Shown: positions 8,162 through 17,707, numbered from the stretch's first letter. The stretch is DNA of 63,577 nt from RUG12461 sp045661345 (GCA_045661345.1 JAZRFM010000008.1:1-63577); one strand, 5' to 3'. Translations and numbers: made by a program. Notes: generated from the sequence alone by a model not told the origin.

Positions 8162-8416
8162 ATGGCAGAAGAGATTAAAAACTGGGAAGTTGATGACGAA
8201 ATGATGGCACAGGCAACCGGCGGCTCGATTGAGCCCATCACCCCCTACAAGATCGGGGATCGTGTTTACGCAAAGGGAGACGAAGGAGAACTCCACGGCG
8301 TGATCCTTGCAGTCAACATTCACGATGAGCACATGTATCTGGTCTCCTACACTGTGAAATTCGACAACGGGGTGACCTACAAGCAGATTCCCCACTTCGC
8401 GTTAAAGCTGGAGTAA
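8162..8416 (+). CDS. Double-glycine leader small protein B
   Basis: An 84-residue protein. The 21-residue acidic leader ends EMMAQATGG, a canonical C39 cleavage motif, leaving a 63-residue cysteine-free core. The core has YKIGDRVYAKG and YTVKFDNGV, the same two blocks as protein A, so the two are paralogues with a likely SH3/KOW-like fold. An AAAGGAGG ribosome site precedes the ATG. Expression should come from the class-1 box promoter about 54 bases upstream. No modification enzyme lies nearby, so the product is probably exported unmodified by the 12842-17320 transporter. Its target could be a signal receptor, the cell wall or competitors; the sequence does not say. Confidence 0.82.
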   Translation: MAEEIKNWEVDDEMMAQATGGSIEPITPYKIGDRVYAKGDEGELHGVILAVNIHDEHMYLVSYTVKFDNGVTYKQIPHFALKLE

Positions 8417-8459
8417 AGCAGGATCTGGAAGGAGCGTTTTCATATCGCCGCACAACCAT

Positions 8460-8488
8460 AAGGGGCTGCCGCTATGCGGCAACCCCTT
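8460..8488 (+). terminator. Hairpin between gene B and the DUF3798 lipoprotein
   Basis: AAGGGG-GCCGC-GCGGC-CCCCTT forms a strong stem 43 bases after the gene B stop and 31 bases before the lipoprotein start. It has no T-run, so it may be a partial attenuator or an mRNA-processing stem that sets unequal expression of gene B and the sensor genes. Confidence 0.6.
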
Positions 8489-8519
8489 GTGGACGTCATG
8501 GGAGTACAGGAGAAGGAGC

Positions 8520-9812
8520 ATGAAAAAAAGGTTGGCAAGCACAGTACTTGCGATGATGATCAGCGTGTTTTTTACGGCCTGCGGAGCCACCGGGGGTGGA
8601 GCAGCCGCAGAGGAGGGCGGGAGCGTCACGGAGCAGGAGGCGGCAGCCGGCACTGCCGAAGAGACAGCAGCAGAGCCGGCCGCAGAGGAACCCGGGGCAG
8701 AGGATTTTCGCATCGGGATCGTGACGGGGTCTTTTGCCCAGTCAGAGGACGACAGACGGGGCGCTGAGGCTTTTCAGGAAAAGTACGGGGCGGATCAGGT
8801 GACACTGTTGATCTATCCTGACAACTTTACCGAAGAGGTGGATACCACCGTTCGTATGATCCTGGATCTGGCCGACGATCCCGCCATGAGGGCCATCATC
8901 GTGAATCAGGCGGTGGACGGGACGACAGAAGCCTTCCGGCAGGTGCGGGAAAAGAGGCCGGATATCCTTCTGATCGCAGGGGAAGCCTACGAGGATTTTT
9001 CGGAGATCAGCCCTGTCGCGGATCTTGTCGTAAACTGCGATTTTGTCAATCGCGGATATCTCATCATTCATACGGCGCATGAACTGGGGTGCGACACCTT
9101 TGTGCATATCTCCTTTCCGCGCCATATGTCCTACGAGACGGTGGCAAGGCGTGTGGCCGTCATGGAAGCGGCCTGTGAGGAATTCGGCATGAAGTTCGTG
9201 ACGCTGGAGGCACCGGATCCCACCACCGAAGTCGGCGTTCCCGGTGCCCAGAGCTATATTTTAGAGCACGTCCCGGAGTGGGCGGATCTCTACGGGCCGA
9301 ATACGGCTTACTTTTGCACCAACGATGCGCATACGGAGCCCCTGATCAAAAAGCTGCTGGAATACGGGGGGTATTTTATCGAGGCGGATCTTCCTTCTCC
9401 GACGATGGGCTATCCCGGTGCACTGGATCTGGATCTGACCGGAGAGGCGGGAGATTTTGAAAAGGTTCTCTCCACCGTGGAGGACGCAGTCGTACAAAAC
9501 GGCGGGGCAGGGAGATTCGGAACCTGGAAGTACTCCTACGGATACACTGTTTCCGCCGGTCTGGCAGAACACGCCAGAAACGTGATCCTGGGGAACAGCA
9601 AACTGACGGATATCAACGATCTGTCAAAGGCCTACGGCATTTTTTCTCCGGGGGTGGAGTGGAACGGCGCCAAGTATACCGACGCCTCAACCGGAGAAAA
9701 GACGGACAACACGGTGCTGATTTACCAGGATACGTACATTTTCGGGGATCCGGGCCACTACATGGGGACGACGAAGATTGAGGTTCCGGAGAAGTATTTC
9801 ACGATTCAGTGA
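8520..9812 (+). CDS. DUF3798-like substrate-binding lipoprotein
   Basis: A 430-residue lipoprotein with lipobox VFFTAC near residue 20. An acidic Ala/Glu linker is followed by a periplasmic-binding-protein-like fold from residue about 60 (FRIGIVTGSFAQSEDD, later IIVNQAVDGTTEAF). This resembles DUF3798 proteins, which are related to sugar, nucleoside or AI-2 binding proteins. The start at 8520 follows GGAGAAGGAG. It directly precedes the dCache hybrid kinase, with no transporter attached. A binding protein that reports to a kinase, as LuxP does to LuxQ, is the natural reading, but the ligand is unknown. Confidence 0.78.
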   Translation: MKKRLASTVLAMMISVFFTACGATGGGAAAEEGGSVTEQEAAAGTAEETAAEPAAEEPGAEDFRIGIVTGSFAQSEDDRRGAEAFQEKYGADQVTLLIYPDNFTEEVDTTVRMILDLADDPAMRAIIVNQAVDGTTEAFRQVREKRPDILLIAGEAYEDFSEISPVADLVVNCDFVNRGYLIIHTAHELGCDTFVHISFPRHMSYETVARRVAVMEAACEEFGMKFVTLEAPDPTTEVGVPGAQSYILEHVPEWADLYGPNTAYFCTNDAHTEPLIKKLLEYGGYFIEADLPSPTMGYPGALDLDLTGEAGDFEKVLSTVEDAVVQNGGAGRFGTWKYSYGYTVSAGLAEHARNVILGNSKLTDINDLSKAYGIFSPGVEWNGAKYTDASTGEKTDNTVLIYQDTYIFGDPGHYMGTTKIEVPEKYFTIQ

Positions 9813-9835
9813 GGAAGCAGGAAAGGCATTCAGGG

Positions 9836-12211
9836 ATGGATGAGGTCACACGGAAAGAAGAAAGAAGAGAAGAGCGAAGAAGGCATCGTATGGCGATTCC
9901 CCTCATACTGGTGCTCGTCTTTGTCGTTGTGATGGTGATCTACACCTCCAAGCTGATCTATAATGCGGCGATTTCCAACGCCAATGCCATCATCGAGGAC
10001 CGGATGCTGAACATCTCCTCCATGATCGAGAATCATCTGAACACCGCCGAAAATGTGCTTCACGTGACCGCCGATTCCGTGTATCACATGCTTGTCAGCG
10101 GCAGTACCCCCGCCAGGATCCAGGAATTCCTCGTGGAGGAAACGAACAATGTAACGGAGCAGTTTGACGAAAACTACACCGGTCTTTACGGATACATCAT
10201 GGGCAGGTATATGGACGGGCTGAACTGGGTGCCGCCGGCGGGGTATGACCCGAAGGAGCGCAATTGGTATCTCATTGCAAGGGAACATGAGGGGGAGGTG
10301 GTATTTGTGCCTCCTTACACCGATGCCCAGACCGGCAACATCATCATTTCCGTCGCAAGAATGCTGCAGGACCGGCAAAACGTCCTTTCTCTGGATGTTC
10401 AGCTGAGCGGGATCCAGTCCCTGATGGGGGAGATGACCCTGAATCAGAAGGGCTATGGATTTGTGGTGGACGGGTCGGGACTGATCATCGCCCACCGGAA
10501 TGAGGACAGAAAGGGAGAACGTCTTACGGACAGCGACGGCGGGACGGATTATCTCAACGCCATCAAGGAAACAGGCACCGGCAGTTTTTCCTACGTCTGT
10601 GACGGGGAAAAGAGCACCGTTTTTGTCAACAGCATCATGAACGACTGGTATGTGGTGATGGTGGTCAGTGACAGGGAGCTGTACGCGGAAGTCCGGAAGC
10701 AGCTCGTCATCAACATCGGGATCTCCGCCCTGATCTTTCTTTTGATCACGATCTTTTATTTCAGTGCCCAGAGGAATGAGCGCAATAATGCGAAGCGCAT
10801 GGAGGAAATGCGGCTCGAGGAGCAGAAAGCCGTTTACGAAAGAAGAATGCTGCAGGTGGAGAAGGATGCGGCGGATGTGGCGAACAAAGCCAAGAGCGAT
10901 TTTCTTGCCAATATGTCCCATGAGATCAGAACGCCCATGAATGCCATCATCGGCATGGATGAGATGATTCTGCGATCCCGCCCGGACAAAACCATCCGGA
11001 AGTTTGCGCTGGATATTCAAAGCGCAGGGAGGACACTGCTTTCCATCATCAATGATATCCTTGATTTTTCCAAGATCGAATCCGGCAAGATGGAGCTGGT
11101 TCCCGTGGAATACAGCTTTGCATCGGTGATGAACGACGTGGTCAATATGACCATGAAAAAGGCGACGGACAAGGGGCTGGAGTACCATCTGAAAATATCC
11201 GAGGACATCCCTTCCGTCTTCTACGGCGATGAGATCCGGATCCGTCAGATCATGCTCAACCTCATCAACAATGCCATCAAGTATACCCACGAGGGCAGCG
11301 TCTCCGTGAGCGTTTCTTACGATTCTCTGATCGATACGCTGTGTGTGGCGGTGAGCGATACGGGGATCGGCATCAAAGAGGAGGATCTGGGGAAGCTCTT
11401 CGGCTCATTCCAGCGGCTTGAAACCGATAAAAACCGGAACATCGAGGGGACCGGCCTGGGACTGAACATCACCCTGCGGCTTGTGCGGATGATGGAGGGG
11501 GACGTGTATGTCAACAGCGAATACGGGAAGGGTACCACGTTCACGGCCACGATGAAGCAGGTGGTGAGAGACAGGACGCCTGTAGGGGACTTCGCGCAGA
11601 ACATTGCAAGGCTCCAGACCAGGGTCGAGGAATACAAATCCAGGCTCCTGGCGCCCTCTGCCCGGATCCTGATCGTGGATGACAACGAGATGAACCTGGA
11701 GGTGATCGCCTCTCTGCTGGAGGATACCAGAATGCAGATCACCACCGCGGAATCCGGATCGGAATGCCTTGAGATTCTGCAGAGGGAATCCTTCCATATG
11801 ATCTTTCTGGACCAGATGATGCCCGGCATGTCCGGCGTACAGACCCTGGAAGAGATCGCGCGGCTCGGCCTTTCCGGCGATACGCCCATCATCGCGCTGA
11901 CTGCCGATGCCATTGTGGGTGCCCGGGAGGCCTATCTCAGGGAGGGCTTTTCCGACTACCTGAGCAAGCCTGTCATGTATGACGCGCTGGAGACCATCCT
12001 GCTCAAATATCTGCCCGGGGAGCTGATTGAAAAGGAAGAGGCGGTCTCAGACAAGACTCCGGCAGGGGATAAGCCTGTGGTCATCGCTATCAGTGACTCG
12101 CCGGAGCAGCTGAGAAGGATCAAGACGCTGCTGGGGGAGGACTATAAGGGCGTTTTCCTGCGGGACGCAAAAAGCGCGGAGCGGTATCTGAAAAAACAGG
12201 AAGAGAGTTAA
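9836..12211 (+). CDS. dCache hybrid sensor histidine kinase
   Basis: A 791-residue sensor kinase. Membrane helices at about 19-42 and 289-310 flank an extracellular dCache sensor. HisKA follows with FLANMSHEIRTPMN (His near 362), then HATPase with DTGIGI (about 507) and GTGLGL (about 537), and a receiver with ILIVDDNE and Asp near 659 in FLDQMMPG. It ends in about 60 extra residues that look like the beginning of a further receiver (VVIAISDSPEQLRRIKTLL). I chose ATG 9836; the GTG at 9809 overlaps the previous gene but lacks a good ribosome site. With the Hpt protein (20352) and receiver protein (19533) it can form a complete His-Asp-His-Asp relay. Confidence 0.9.
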   Translation: MDEVTRKEERREERRRHRMAIPLILVLVFVVVMVIYTSKLIYNAAISNANAIIEDRMLNISSMIENHLNTAENVLHVTADSVYHMLVSGSTPARIQEFLVEETNNVTEQFDENYTGLYGYIMGRYMDGLNWVPPAGYDPKERNWYLIAREHEGEVVFVPPYTDAQTGNIIISVARMLQDRQNVLSLDVQLSGIQSLMGEMTLNQKGYGFVVDGSGLIIAHRNEDRKGERLTDSDGGTDYLNAIKETGTGSFSYVCDGEKSTVFVNSIMNDWYVVMVVSDRELYAEVRKQLVINIGISALIFLLITIFYFSAQRNERNNAKRMEEMRLEEQKAVYERRMLQVEKDAADVANKAKSDFLANMSHEIRTPMNAIIGMDEMILRSRPDKTIRKFALDIQSAGRTLLSIINDILDFSKIESGKMELVPVEYSFASVMNDVVNMTMKKATDKGLEYHLKISEDIPSVFYGDEIRIRQIMLNLINNAIKYTHEGSVSVSVSYDSLIDTLCVAVSDTGIGIKEEDLGKLFGSFQRLETDKNRNIEGTGLGLNITLRLVRMMEGDVYVNSEYGKGTTFTATMKQVVRDRTPVGDFAQNIARLQTRVEEYKSRLLAPSARILIVDDNEMNLEVIASLLEDTRMQITTAESGSECLEILQRESFHMIFLDQMMPGMSGVQTLEEIARLGLSGDTPIIALTADAIVGAREAYLREGFSDYLSKPVMYDALETILLKYLPGELIEKEEAVSDKTPAGDKPVVIAISDSPEQLRRIKTLLGEDYKGVFLRDAKSAERYLKKQEES

Positions 12212-12234
12212 ATTGTGTGAGTTGTACGCACAAT

Positions 12235-12304
12235 TACCAGATAGCGATGAAAATATACCGAATAGCTCTGTTTCATTGCAGTTGCGCCATTCTTTCTATA
12301 AAAT
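12235..12304 (+). promoter_or_regulatory. Class-1 LytTR box and -10 for the export operon
   Basis: TACCAGATAGCG (12235) and TACCGAATAGCT (12256) are 21 bp apart, and TAAAAT at 12299-12304 starts 43 nt after the second. The half-sites diverge more than those of genes A-C, but the spacing is exact. This puts exporter expression under the same regulator as its cargo. Confidence 0.75.
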
Positions 12305-12362
12305 AGCCTTGTGACAAAAGTGCTTACAGGCAGTGCATGGAGAGGGTTGGGAATTATTTTTT

Positions 12363-12845
12363 ATGGAAAATGAAACCATTTTCAGAGACAAGCCCATGGA
12401 GCGGATCGCATCCGCGGACCGGCTGAATGACTATATCAGGCTCTCCAATCCGGGGCTGTGGTTCGTTCTGGCCGCAGTGGTGATCATCCTCGCGGGTGCC
12501 TGCATTTTCGGGCTGGTGGGGCATATTGATTCCTATGTGCCCTGTGTCGCCATCTCCGACGGGCAGCATACGGTATGCTGGGTGAAAAAAGAATACGACG
12601 ACAGATTCACGGAAGACATGGTAATCAGGGTCGACGGCGCAGAGTATCCGGTGTCTTTGCATGACGCGGCGCCGGTGTCTGTGGAACCGGGGACAGATAC
12701 CTATGTGCTGTTTCTGGGTGACATGCAGCCGGGTGAGTGGGTCTATGAGATCGATGCGGACGGAACGCTGCCGGCGGGCTCCTATGAAGCGGATCTGGTG
12801 ACGGAGCGGATCTCGCCGCTTTCGTTTTTGTTTGGGCAGACATGA
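12363..12845 (+). CDS. Short HlyD-like NHLP secretion protein
   Basis: A 160-residue protein. The N-terminus (IFRDKPMERIASADRLNDYI) and the single membrane helix (about 35-57) match NHLP bacteriocin secretion proteins of the HlyD/membrane-fusion family. The long coiled-coil and lipoyl hairpin are missing and only a short extracellular beta domain remains. The C-terminus ISPLSFLF also fits the family. The start at 12363 agrees with the family N-terminus; an earlier ATG at 12333 is possible. It overlaps the C39 transporter gene by 4 bases (ATGA). The reduced form suits a Gram-positive cell with no outer membrane to cross. Confidence 0.72.
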   Translation: MENETIFRDKPMERIASADRLNDYIRLSNPGLWFVLAAVVIILAGACIFGLVGHIDSYVPCVAISDGQHTVCWVKKEYDDRFTEDMVIRVDGAEYPVSLHDAAPVSVEPGTDTYVLFLGDMQPGEWVYEIDADGTLPAGSYEADLVTERISPLSFLFGQT

Positions 12846-15025
12846 AGAAAAAAACGAAGATCAAACAGCCGGTACAAAAAAAGGTGGCCAGAGTGCCGTT
12901 CATCATGCAGATGGAAGCGTTGGAGTGCGGAGCCGCTTCCCTGGCCATGGTGCTTGCTTATTATGAAAAATGGATTCCTCTGGAGCAGGTCCGGAGAGAC
13001 TGCGGCGTGTCGAGAGACGGATCCAACGGACGCAATATTCTGCTGGCCGCCAGAAACTACGGGCTGCAGGCATCCGGATACCGGTATGAGCCGGATTATC
13101 TGAAGGAGCATGGAACCTTTCCCTGCATTGCCCATTGGGAATTCAATCATTTCGTGGTGGTGAACGGTTTCCGTAACAATAAGGTTTCCATCAACGACCC
13201 GGCAAGGGGTACGATCCTTGTGCCCATGGAGGAGTTTGACGAAAAATTCACGGGGCTGTGTATCCTTTTTTCCCCGTCGGAGTCTTTCTGCCCCGGCGGG
13301 AAACAGAAATCCACCCTCGCCTTTGCCAAAAAGAGGCTGGTGGGATGTGCGGCTGCCATTACCTTTGTGGTGGTAATGACCCTCATCTCCTCGTTGATCG
13401 GCGTGATCAATCCGGTATTCTCCAAGATCTTTATGGACCGCCTGCTGACGGGGAAGGATCCGGGATGGCATATCCCCTTTCTGATTGTGATGTCGGCCTT
13501 TGGCTTTGTTCAGATCCTGACACAGCTTGTCAGTGCCATCTATTCGAGACGGATAGACGGCAAAATGTCAGCCTGCGGGACGACCTCCTATATGTGGAAG
13601 GTGCTGAACCTCCCCATGGATTTTTTCTCCCAGCGTTTTGCAGGGGATATTCTGGCGCGCCGCGCCGGCAATGCGGGAATTTCCAACTCCCTGATTTACA
13701 CCTTTGCCCCCCTGGTGCTGAATGCGTTTATGATGGTGTTTTACCTGGTGGTCATGTTGAAAAACAGCGTGATCCTGACCATCATCGGTATTTCCTCCAT
13801 CGTGATCAACCTTCTGATCTCAAGACTGATCTCCGGCAGACGGGTCAATATCTCCAGGATTCAGTCCCGCGATTCCGGAAAACTGTACAGCTGCACCACA
13901 GCCGGGATTGAGATGATCGAGACCATCAAGTCCAGCGGTGCGGAGGACGGTTATTTCCAGAAATGGGCGGGCTATCAGGCCAGCGTCAATACCCAGAAGG
14001 TGCGTTTTGCAAAGCTGAATCAGTATCTCGGGAGTGTCCCCGGGATCGTGTCCGTGGTGACGAACACCGCGGTGGTTGCCGTGGGGGTTTACCTGGTGAT
14101 GCGGGGACAGTTTACCATCGGTTCCATCACGGCTTTTCAGGGGTTCCTGGGAGCCTTTACGGCGCCGGCGAGCACCTTTATTTCCACGGGACAGACCCTG
14201 CAGGAGCTTCGGACGGATATGGAACGGATCGAGGACGTCATGGAGTATCCGGACGACACCAACGGCGCAGCCCGCGTACCCACAGGGGAGGTCAGCTACA
14301 AAAAGCTGAAGGGTGCCGTGGAGATGCGAAACGTGACATTCGGGTATTCCCCTTTGGCGGAGCCTTTGATCCGGGATTTTTCCATGAAGCTGGAACCGGG
14401 CAGCAGGGTGGCTTTTGTGGGAGAAAGCGGATGCGGAAAATCCACGCTGGCAAAGCTTCTTTCCGGTATGTACAGCCCCTGGGAGGGAGAGATTCTCTTT
14501 GACGACCGGCCCCTGCCGGAGATTGACCGGAGTGTGTTTACCGGGTCTCTCGCGGTGGTGGATCAGGACATCATTTTATTTGAAGATACGATCTCCGAGA
14601 ATATCCGTATGTGGGATGACTCCATCAAGGAGTTTGAAGTCATCGCTGCAGCCCGGGATGCGCAGATCCATCAGGATATCATGGCGAGAGAAAACGGCTA
14701 TGAGTACAGGATGACAGAGGGAGGAAATGATTTTTCCGGCGGCCAGAGACAGCGGATGGAGATCGCCCGTGTGCTGGCACAGGATCCCACCATTGTGATC
14801 CTGGACGAGGCCACCTCCGCCCTGGATGCCAGAACGGAATGTGACGTGGTAAACGCCATCCGGGACAGAGGCATTACCTGTATCGTGATCGCACACCGCC
14901 TTTCCACCATCAGAGACTGCGACGAGATTATTGTCATGGATCACGGAAAGGTGGTGGACAGAGGACGGCATGAGGAGCTCTATGCCAAGGGCGGATACTA
15001 TCGTGATCTGGTACAAAGCGAATGA
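12842..15025 (+). CDS. NHLP-type C39 peptidase/ABC exporter
   Basis: A 727-residue protein that removes double-glycine leaders and exports the core. The C39 domain occupies residues 15-140, with catalytic Cys29 (EALECGAAS), His103 (EFNHFVVV) and Asp119 (INDPARG). Six membrane helices lie at about 165-450. The ATPase has Walker A GESGCGKST near 525, signature FSGGQRQR near 632, and Walker B IVILDEATSALD near 651. It fits the NHLP family of peptidase/permease/ATP-binding exporters. It lies in an operon with the HlyD-like gene and the second ABC protein. The three leader proteins A, B and C in this locus are the obvious substrates. Confidence 0.93.
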   Translation: MKKKTKIKQPVQKKVARVPFIMQMEALECGAASLAMVLAYYEKWIPLEQVRRDCGVSRDGSNGRNILLAARNYGLQASGYRYEPDYLKEHGTFPCIAHWEFNHFVVVNGFRNNKVSINDPARGTILVPMEEFDEKFTGLCILFSPSESFCPGGKQKSTLAFAKKRLVGCAAAITFVVVMTLISSLIGVINPVFSKIFMDRLLTGKDPGWHIPFLIVMSAFGFVQILTQLVSAIYSRRIDGKMSACGTTSYMWKVLNLPMDFFSQRFAGDILARRAGNAGISNSLIYTFAPLVLNAFMMVFYLVVMLKNSVILTIIGISSIVINLLISRLISGRRVNISRIQSRDSGKLYSCTTAGIEMIETIKSSGAEDGYFQKWAGYQASVNTQKVRFAKLNQYLGSVPGIVSVVTNTAVVAVGVYLVMRGQFTIGSITAFQGFLGAFTAPASTFISTGQTLQELRTDMERIEDVMEYPDDTNGAARVPTGEVSYKKLKGAVEMRNVTFGYSPLAEPLIRDFSMKLEPGSRVAFVGESGCGKSTLAKLLSGMYSPWEGEILFDDRPLPEIDRSVFTGSLAVVDQDIILFEDTISENIRMWDDSIKEFEVIAAARDAQIHQDIMARENGYEYRMTEGGNDFSGGQRQRMEIARVLAQDPTIVILDEATSALDARTECDVVNAIRDRGITCIVIAHRLSTIRDCDEIIVMDHGKVVDRGRHEELYAKGGYYRDLVQSE

Positions 15026-15127
15026 TTCACGGAATGGATCGCCGGCATCCTGATACCGGCGAAGAGGAGGAATGGCGAAGCGATGGCGGGAACCGAGGCT
15101 ACGAGGTTTGCGCAAAAAGCGTAGCCC

Positions 15128-17320
15128 ATGACGACGATGGGTTGGTTTGATGATCAGATAAAACTCCGAAAACAGAGAGACTACCAGGCATTTGACGAGA
15201 CCTTTCAAAAGATCGCGAAAGCCGTGACCGGAGATCACCGCATCGGATCCGGAAGCGATCTTGACAGGCAGGGCATCGGTGCCATCAACAAGATCCTGGA
15301 TTATTATCATGTGCCGAAGAGAGAGCTGCCGGGAGGTATTCGTACCGTGGAAGAGAAGCTGGACTATTCCCTCCACGCCTCCGGTGTGATGCACCGGAAT
15401 GTGGAGCTGAACAGCGGATGGCACCAGGATGCCTTCGGGGCGATGCTGGGTTTTCGAAGGGCGGATGATGCGCCGGTGGCTTTGCTTCCCTTCGGGTTGA
15501 TGCATTACCGTGCCTATGACGAGGAAACCGACAGATACACCCTGATCAAAAAAAGCAACGAGGCGGAGTACCGGAAGGAAGCCTACGCGTTCTACCGGCC
15601 CTTTCCCCTGCGGCGTCTGCGGATTTGGGATCTGGCAGTCTATATCCTGCGTGTGATTGAGCCGGCAGACTATGTGATGATTGTGCTGGCCACACTTTTC
15701 GTGACGCTGGTCGGTATGCTGGCGCCCCGGATCAACCTGTTCCTTTTTCAGAATGTGGTCAGCAGCAACAGTATCGCGCTCCTGCTTGTGACCGTGCTGT
15801 TTTTGCTCTCGGCTTCCATCGGCGCATTGATGTTTGGCGCGGTGAAAAGCCTGATCACCACCAGGATTGATACGAAGATGAGCATCTGCGTGGAGGCAGC
15901 GACCATGATGCGGATCCTGTCGCTTCCGGCGGGTTTTTTCCGCGCCTACGGCTCCGGGGAGCTGTCCTCCAGGGCATCGCATGTGAATTCGCTCTGCAGT
16001 ACGCTGGTGTCGGTGACACTGAGTACCGGGCTGACATCCGTTTTTTCACTGGCCTATATTTCGCAGATTTTCCTGTTTGCACCGGGGCTGGTGGTACCTG
16101 CCCTTGCCCTGATCCTGATTACGGTGGCCTTTACGGTGCTGTCAACACTTCTGCAGATGCGGCTTACCAAAAAGCAGATGCTGCTGGACTCCAAGGAAAG
16201 CGGCATGAGCTATGCCACCATTACGGGGATTCAGAAGATCAAGCTCACCGGCGCGGAGATGCGCACGTTCTCACGCTGGGGAGCGCTTTATGCCAGGGTG
16301 GCGGCGCTCCGTTACAATCCGCCCCTGTTTTTGAAGATCAATACGGTGATCAGCTCTGCCATCACGATTGTGGGAACCATTATCCTGTACAACCAGGCCA
16401 TCGTAACCCACGTAACAACGGCGGAGTATTATGCCTTTCAGACGGCCTACGGCATGGTTTACGGTGCGTTCATGTCTCTCTTCGGGGTGGCATTGACGGC
16501 GGCGAGCATCAAGCCCACCTTTGATATGGCGGAGCCGATTCTGGAAGCGGTGCCGGAGATTTCCGAAAAGAAGGAGATCCTGACCAAAATCAACGGCGGG
16601 ATCGAGGTGATGAATCTGACCTTCCGTTATCAGGAAAACGGTCCGGTGATTCTGGATGATCTGTCTCTTACCATCCGGCCGGGACAGTATGTCGCCATCG
16701 TCGGCAAGACCGGATGCGGCAAGTCCACGCTGATCCGGCTGCTGCTTGGATTTGAGACACCTACGAGAGGAAACATCTTTTACGACGGGAAAGACCTGTC
16801 CACCCTGGATCTGCGGTCTCTTCGAAAAAACATCGGCGTGGTGACCCAGAACGGCAAACTGTTTCAGGGCGACATTTACTCCAATATCGTGATTGCCGCG
16901 CCGTATCTGACCTTAGACGACGCCTGGGAAGCTGCAAAGATCGCAGGGATCGACGAAGATATCCGCAGAATGCCCATGGGGATGCACACCATGATCTCGG
17001 AGGGGAGCGGCGGCATCAGCGGCGGACAGAAGCAGCGCCTGATGATAGCCCGGGCGGTTGCGCCGAAGCCGAAGCTTCTGATCATGGACGAAGCGACCTC
17101 GGCACTGGACAATATCACACAGCGCAAGGTGTCGGAGGCGCTGGATGCCATGAAGTGTACGAGGATCGTCATTGCACACCGTCTTTCCACCATCCGCCAG
17201 TGCGACCGGATTCTGGTGTTTGACGGAGGGAAGATCAAAGAGGACGGCACCTATGAGGAGCTGATCGCGCAGAAGGGTTTTTTTGCGGATCTGGTGGAAC
17301 GTCAGAGATGTGATCTTTAG
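15128..17320 (+). CDS. NHLP export ABC transporter without peptidase
   Basis: A 730-residue permease/ATPase. It lacks C39 and instead has a 165-residue N-terminal domain typical of the second NHLP transporter (SGWHQDAFGAMLGF, VALLPFGLMHY, AFYRPFPLRRL). Six membrane helices follow, then Walker A GKTGCGKST near 525, ISGGQKQR, and LLIMDEATSALD. It probably pairs with the C39 protein as a heterodimer. The start is ATG 15128 or 15137 (MGWF). It is followed 18 bases later by a STAS gene, an unusual neighbour for an exporter. Confidence 0.9.
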   Translation: MTTMGWFDDQIKLRKQRDYQAFDETFQKIAKAVTGDHRIGSGSDLDRQGIGAINKILDYYHVPKRELPGGIRTVEEKLDYSLHASGVMHRNVELNSGWHQDAFGAMLGFRRADDAPVALLPFGLMHYRAYDEETDRYTLIKKSNEAEYRKEAYAFYRPFPLRRLRIWDLAVYILRVIEPADYVMIVLATLFVTLVGMLAPRINLFLFQNVVSSNSIALLLVTVLFLLSASIGALMFGAVKSLITTRIDTKMSICVEAATMMRILSLPAGFFRAYGSGELSSRASHVNSLCSTLVSVTLSTGLTSVFSLAYISQIFLFAPGLVVPALALILITVAFTVLSTLLQMRLTKKQMLLDSKESGMSYATITGIQKIKLTGAEMRTFSRWGALYARVAALRYNPPLFLKINTVISSAITIVGTIILYNQAIVTHVTTAEYYAFQTAYGMVYGAFMSLFGVALTAASIKPTFDMAEPILEAVPEISEKKEILTKINGGIEVMNLTFRYQENGPVILDDLSLTIRPGQYVAIVGKTGCGKSTLIRLLLGFETPTRGNIFYDGKDLSTLDLRSLRKNIGVVTQNGKLFQGDIYSNIVIAAPYLTLDDAWEAAKIAGIDEDIRRMPMGMHTMISEGSGGISGGQKQRLMIARAVAPKPKLLIMDEATSALDNITQRKVSEALDAMKCTRIVIAHRLSTIRQCDRILVFDGGKIKEDGTYEELIAQKGFFADLVERQRCDL

Positions 17321-17338
17321 GATGAGGAGGAAAAAGGA

Positions 17339-17659
17339 ATGGGACAGCTGGAGGTGGCCTGGAACATCGAGGGAGATACCCTTACCCTGGGACTGAAGGG
17401 GAAACTGAATACACTGGAGGCCATGAGTCTGGATGAAAGACTGGGTAAGCTCCCGGAGGAAGTGACAAACATTTCCTTTGATTTTGACGGGCTTTTCTAC
17501 ATCGCTTCCGCGGGGCTGCGGATCCTTTACTGGGCAGGGGAGTATACTTCGAAAAAGGGAGGCAGGGTTTGTGTCAGAAATGTGGCGCCTGAGGTAAGGG
17601 AAGTGTTGGATATCACGGGGTTTGGCTCCTATCTTTCCGAATCCGGAGGCATTACCTGA
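17339..17659 (+). CDS. STAS-domain protein (anti-sigma antagonist-like)
   Basis: A 106-residue single STAS domain. The strand-helix motif FDGLFYIASAGLRIL contains the Ser that is phosphorylated in SpoIIAA/RsbV-type proteins (ASAGL). GAGGAGG precedes the ATG. No anti-sigma kinase or sigma factor lies nearby in this region, so its partner is unknown. Because it is cotranscribed with the exporter and the LytTR genes, it may act in the same signalling module. Seeing the conserved Ser supports a switch role; the rest is inference. Confidence 0.85.
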   Translation: MGQLEVAWNIEGDTLTLGLKGKLNTLEAMSLDERLGKLPEEVTNISFDFDGLFYIASAGLRILYWAGEYTSKKGGRVCVRNVAPEVREVLDITGFGSYLSESGGIT

Positions 17660-17707
17660 GAGACATCGGGAGAATGGACATCAAAAAGAAAAGGAATCTG
17701 ACCACCC

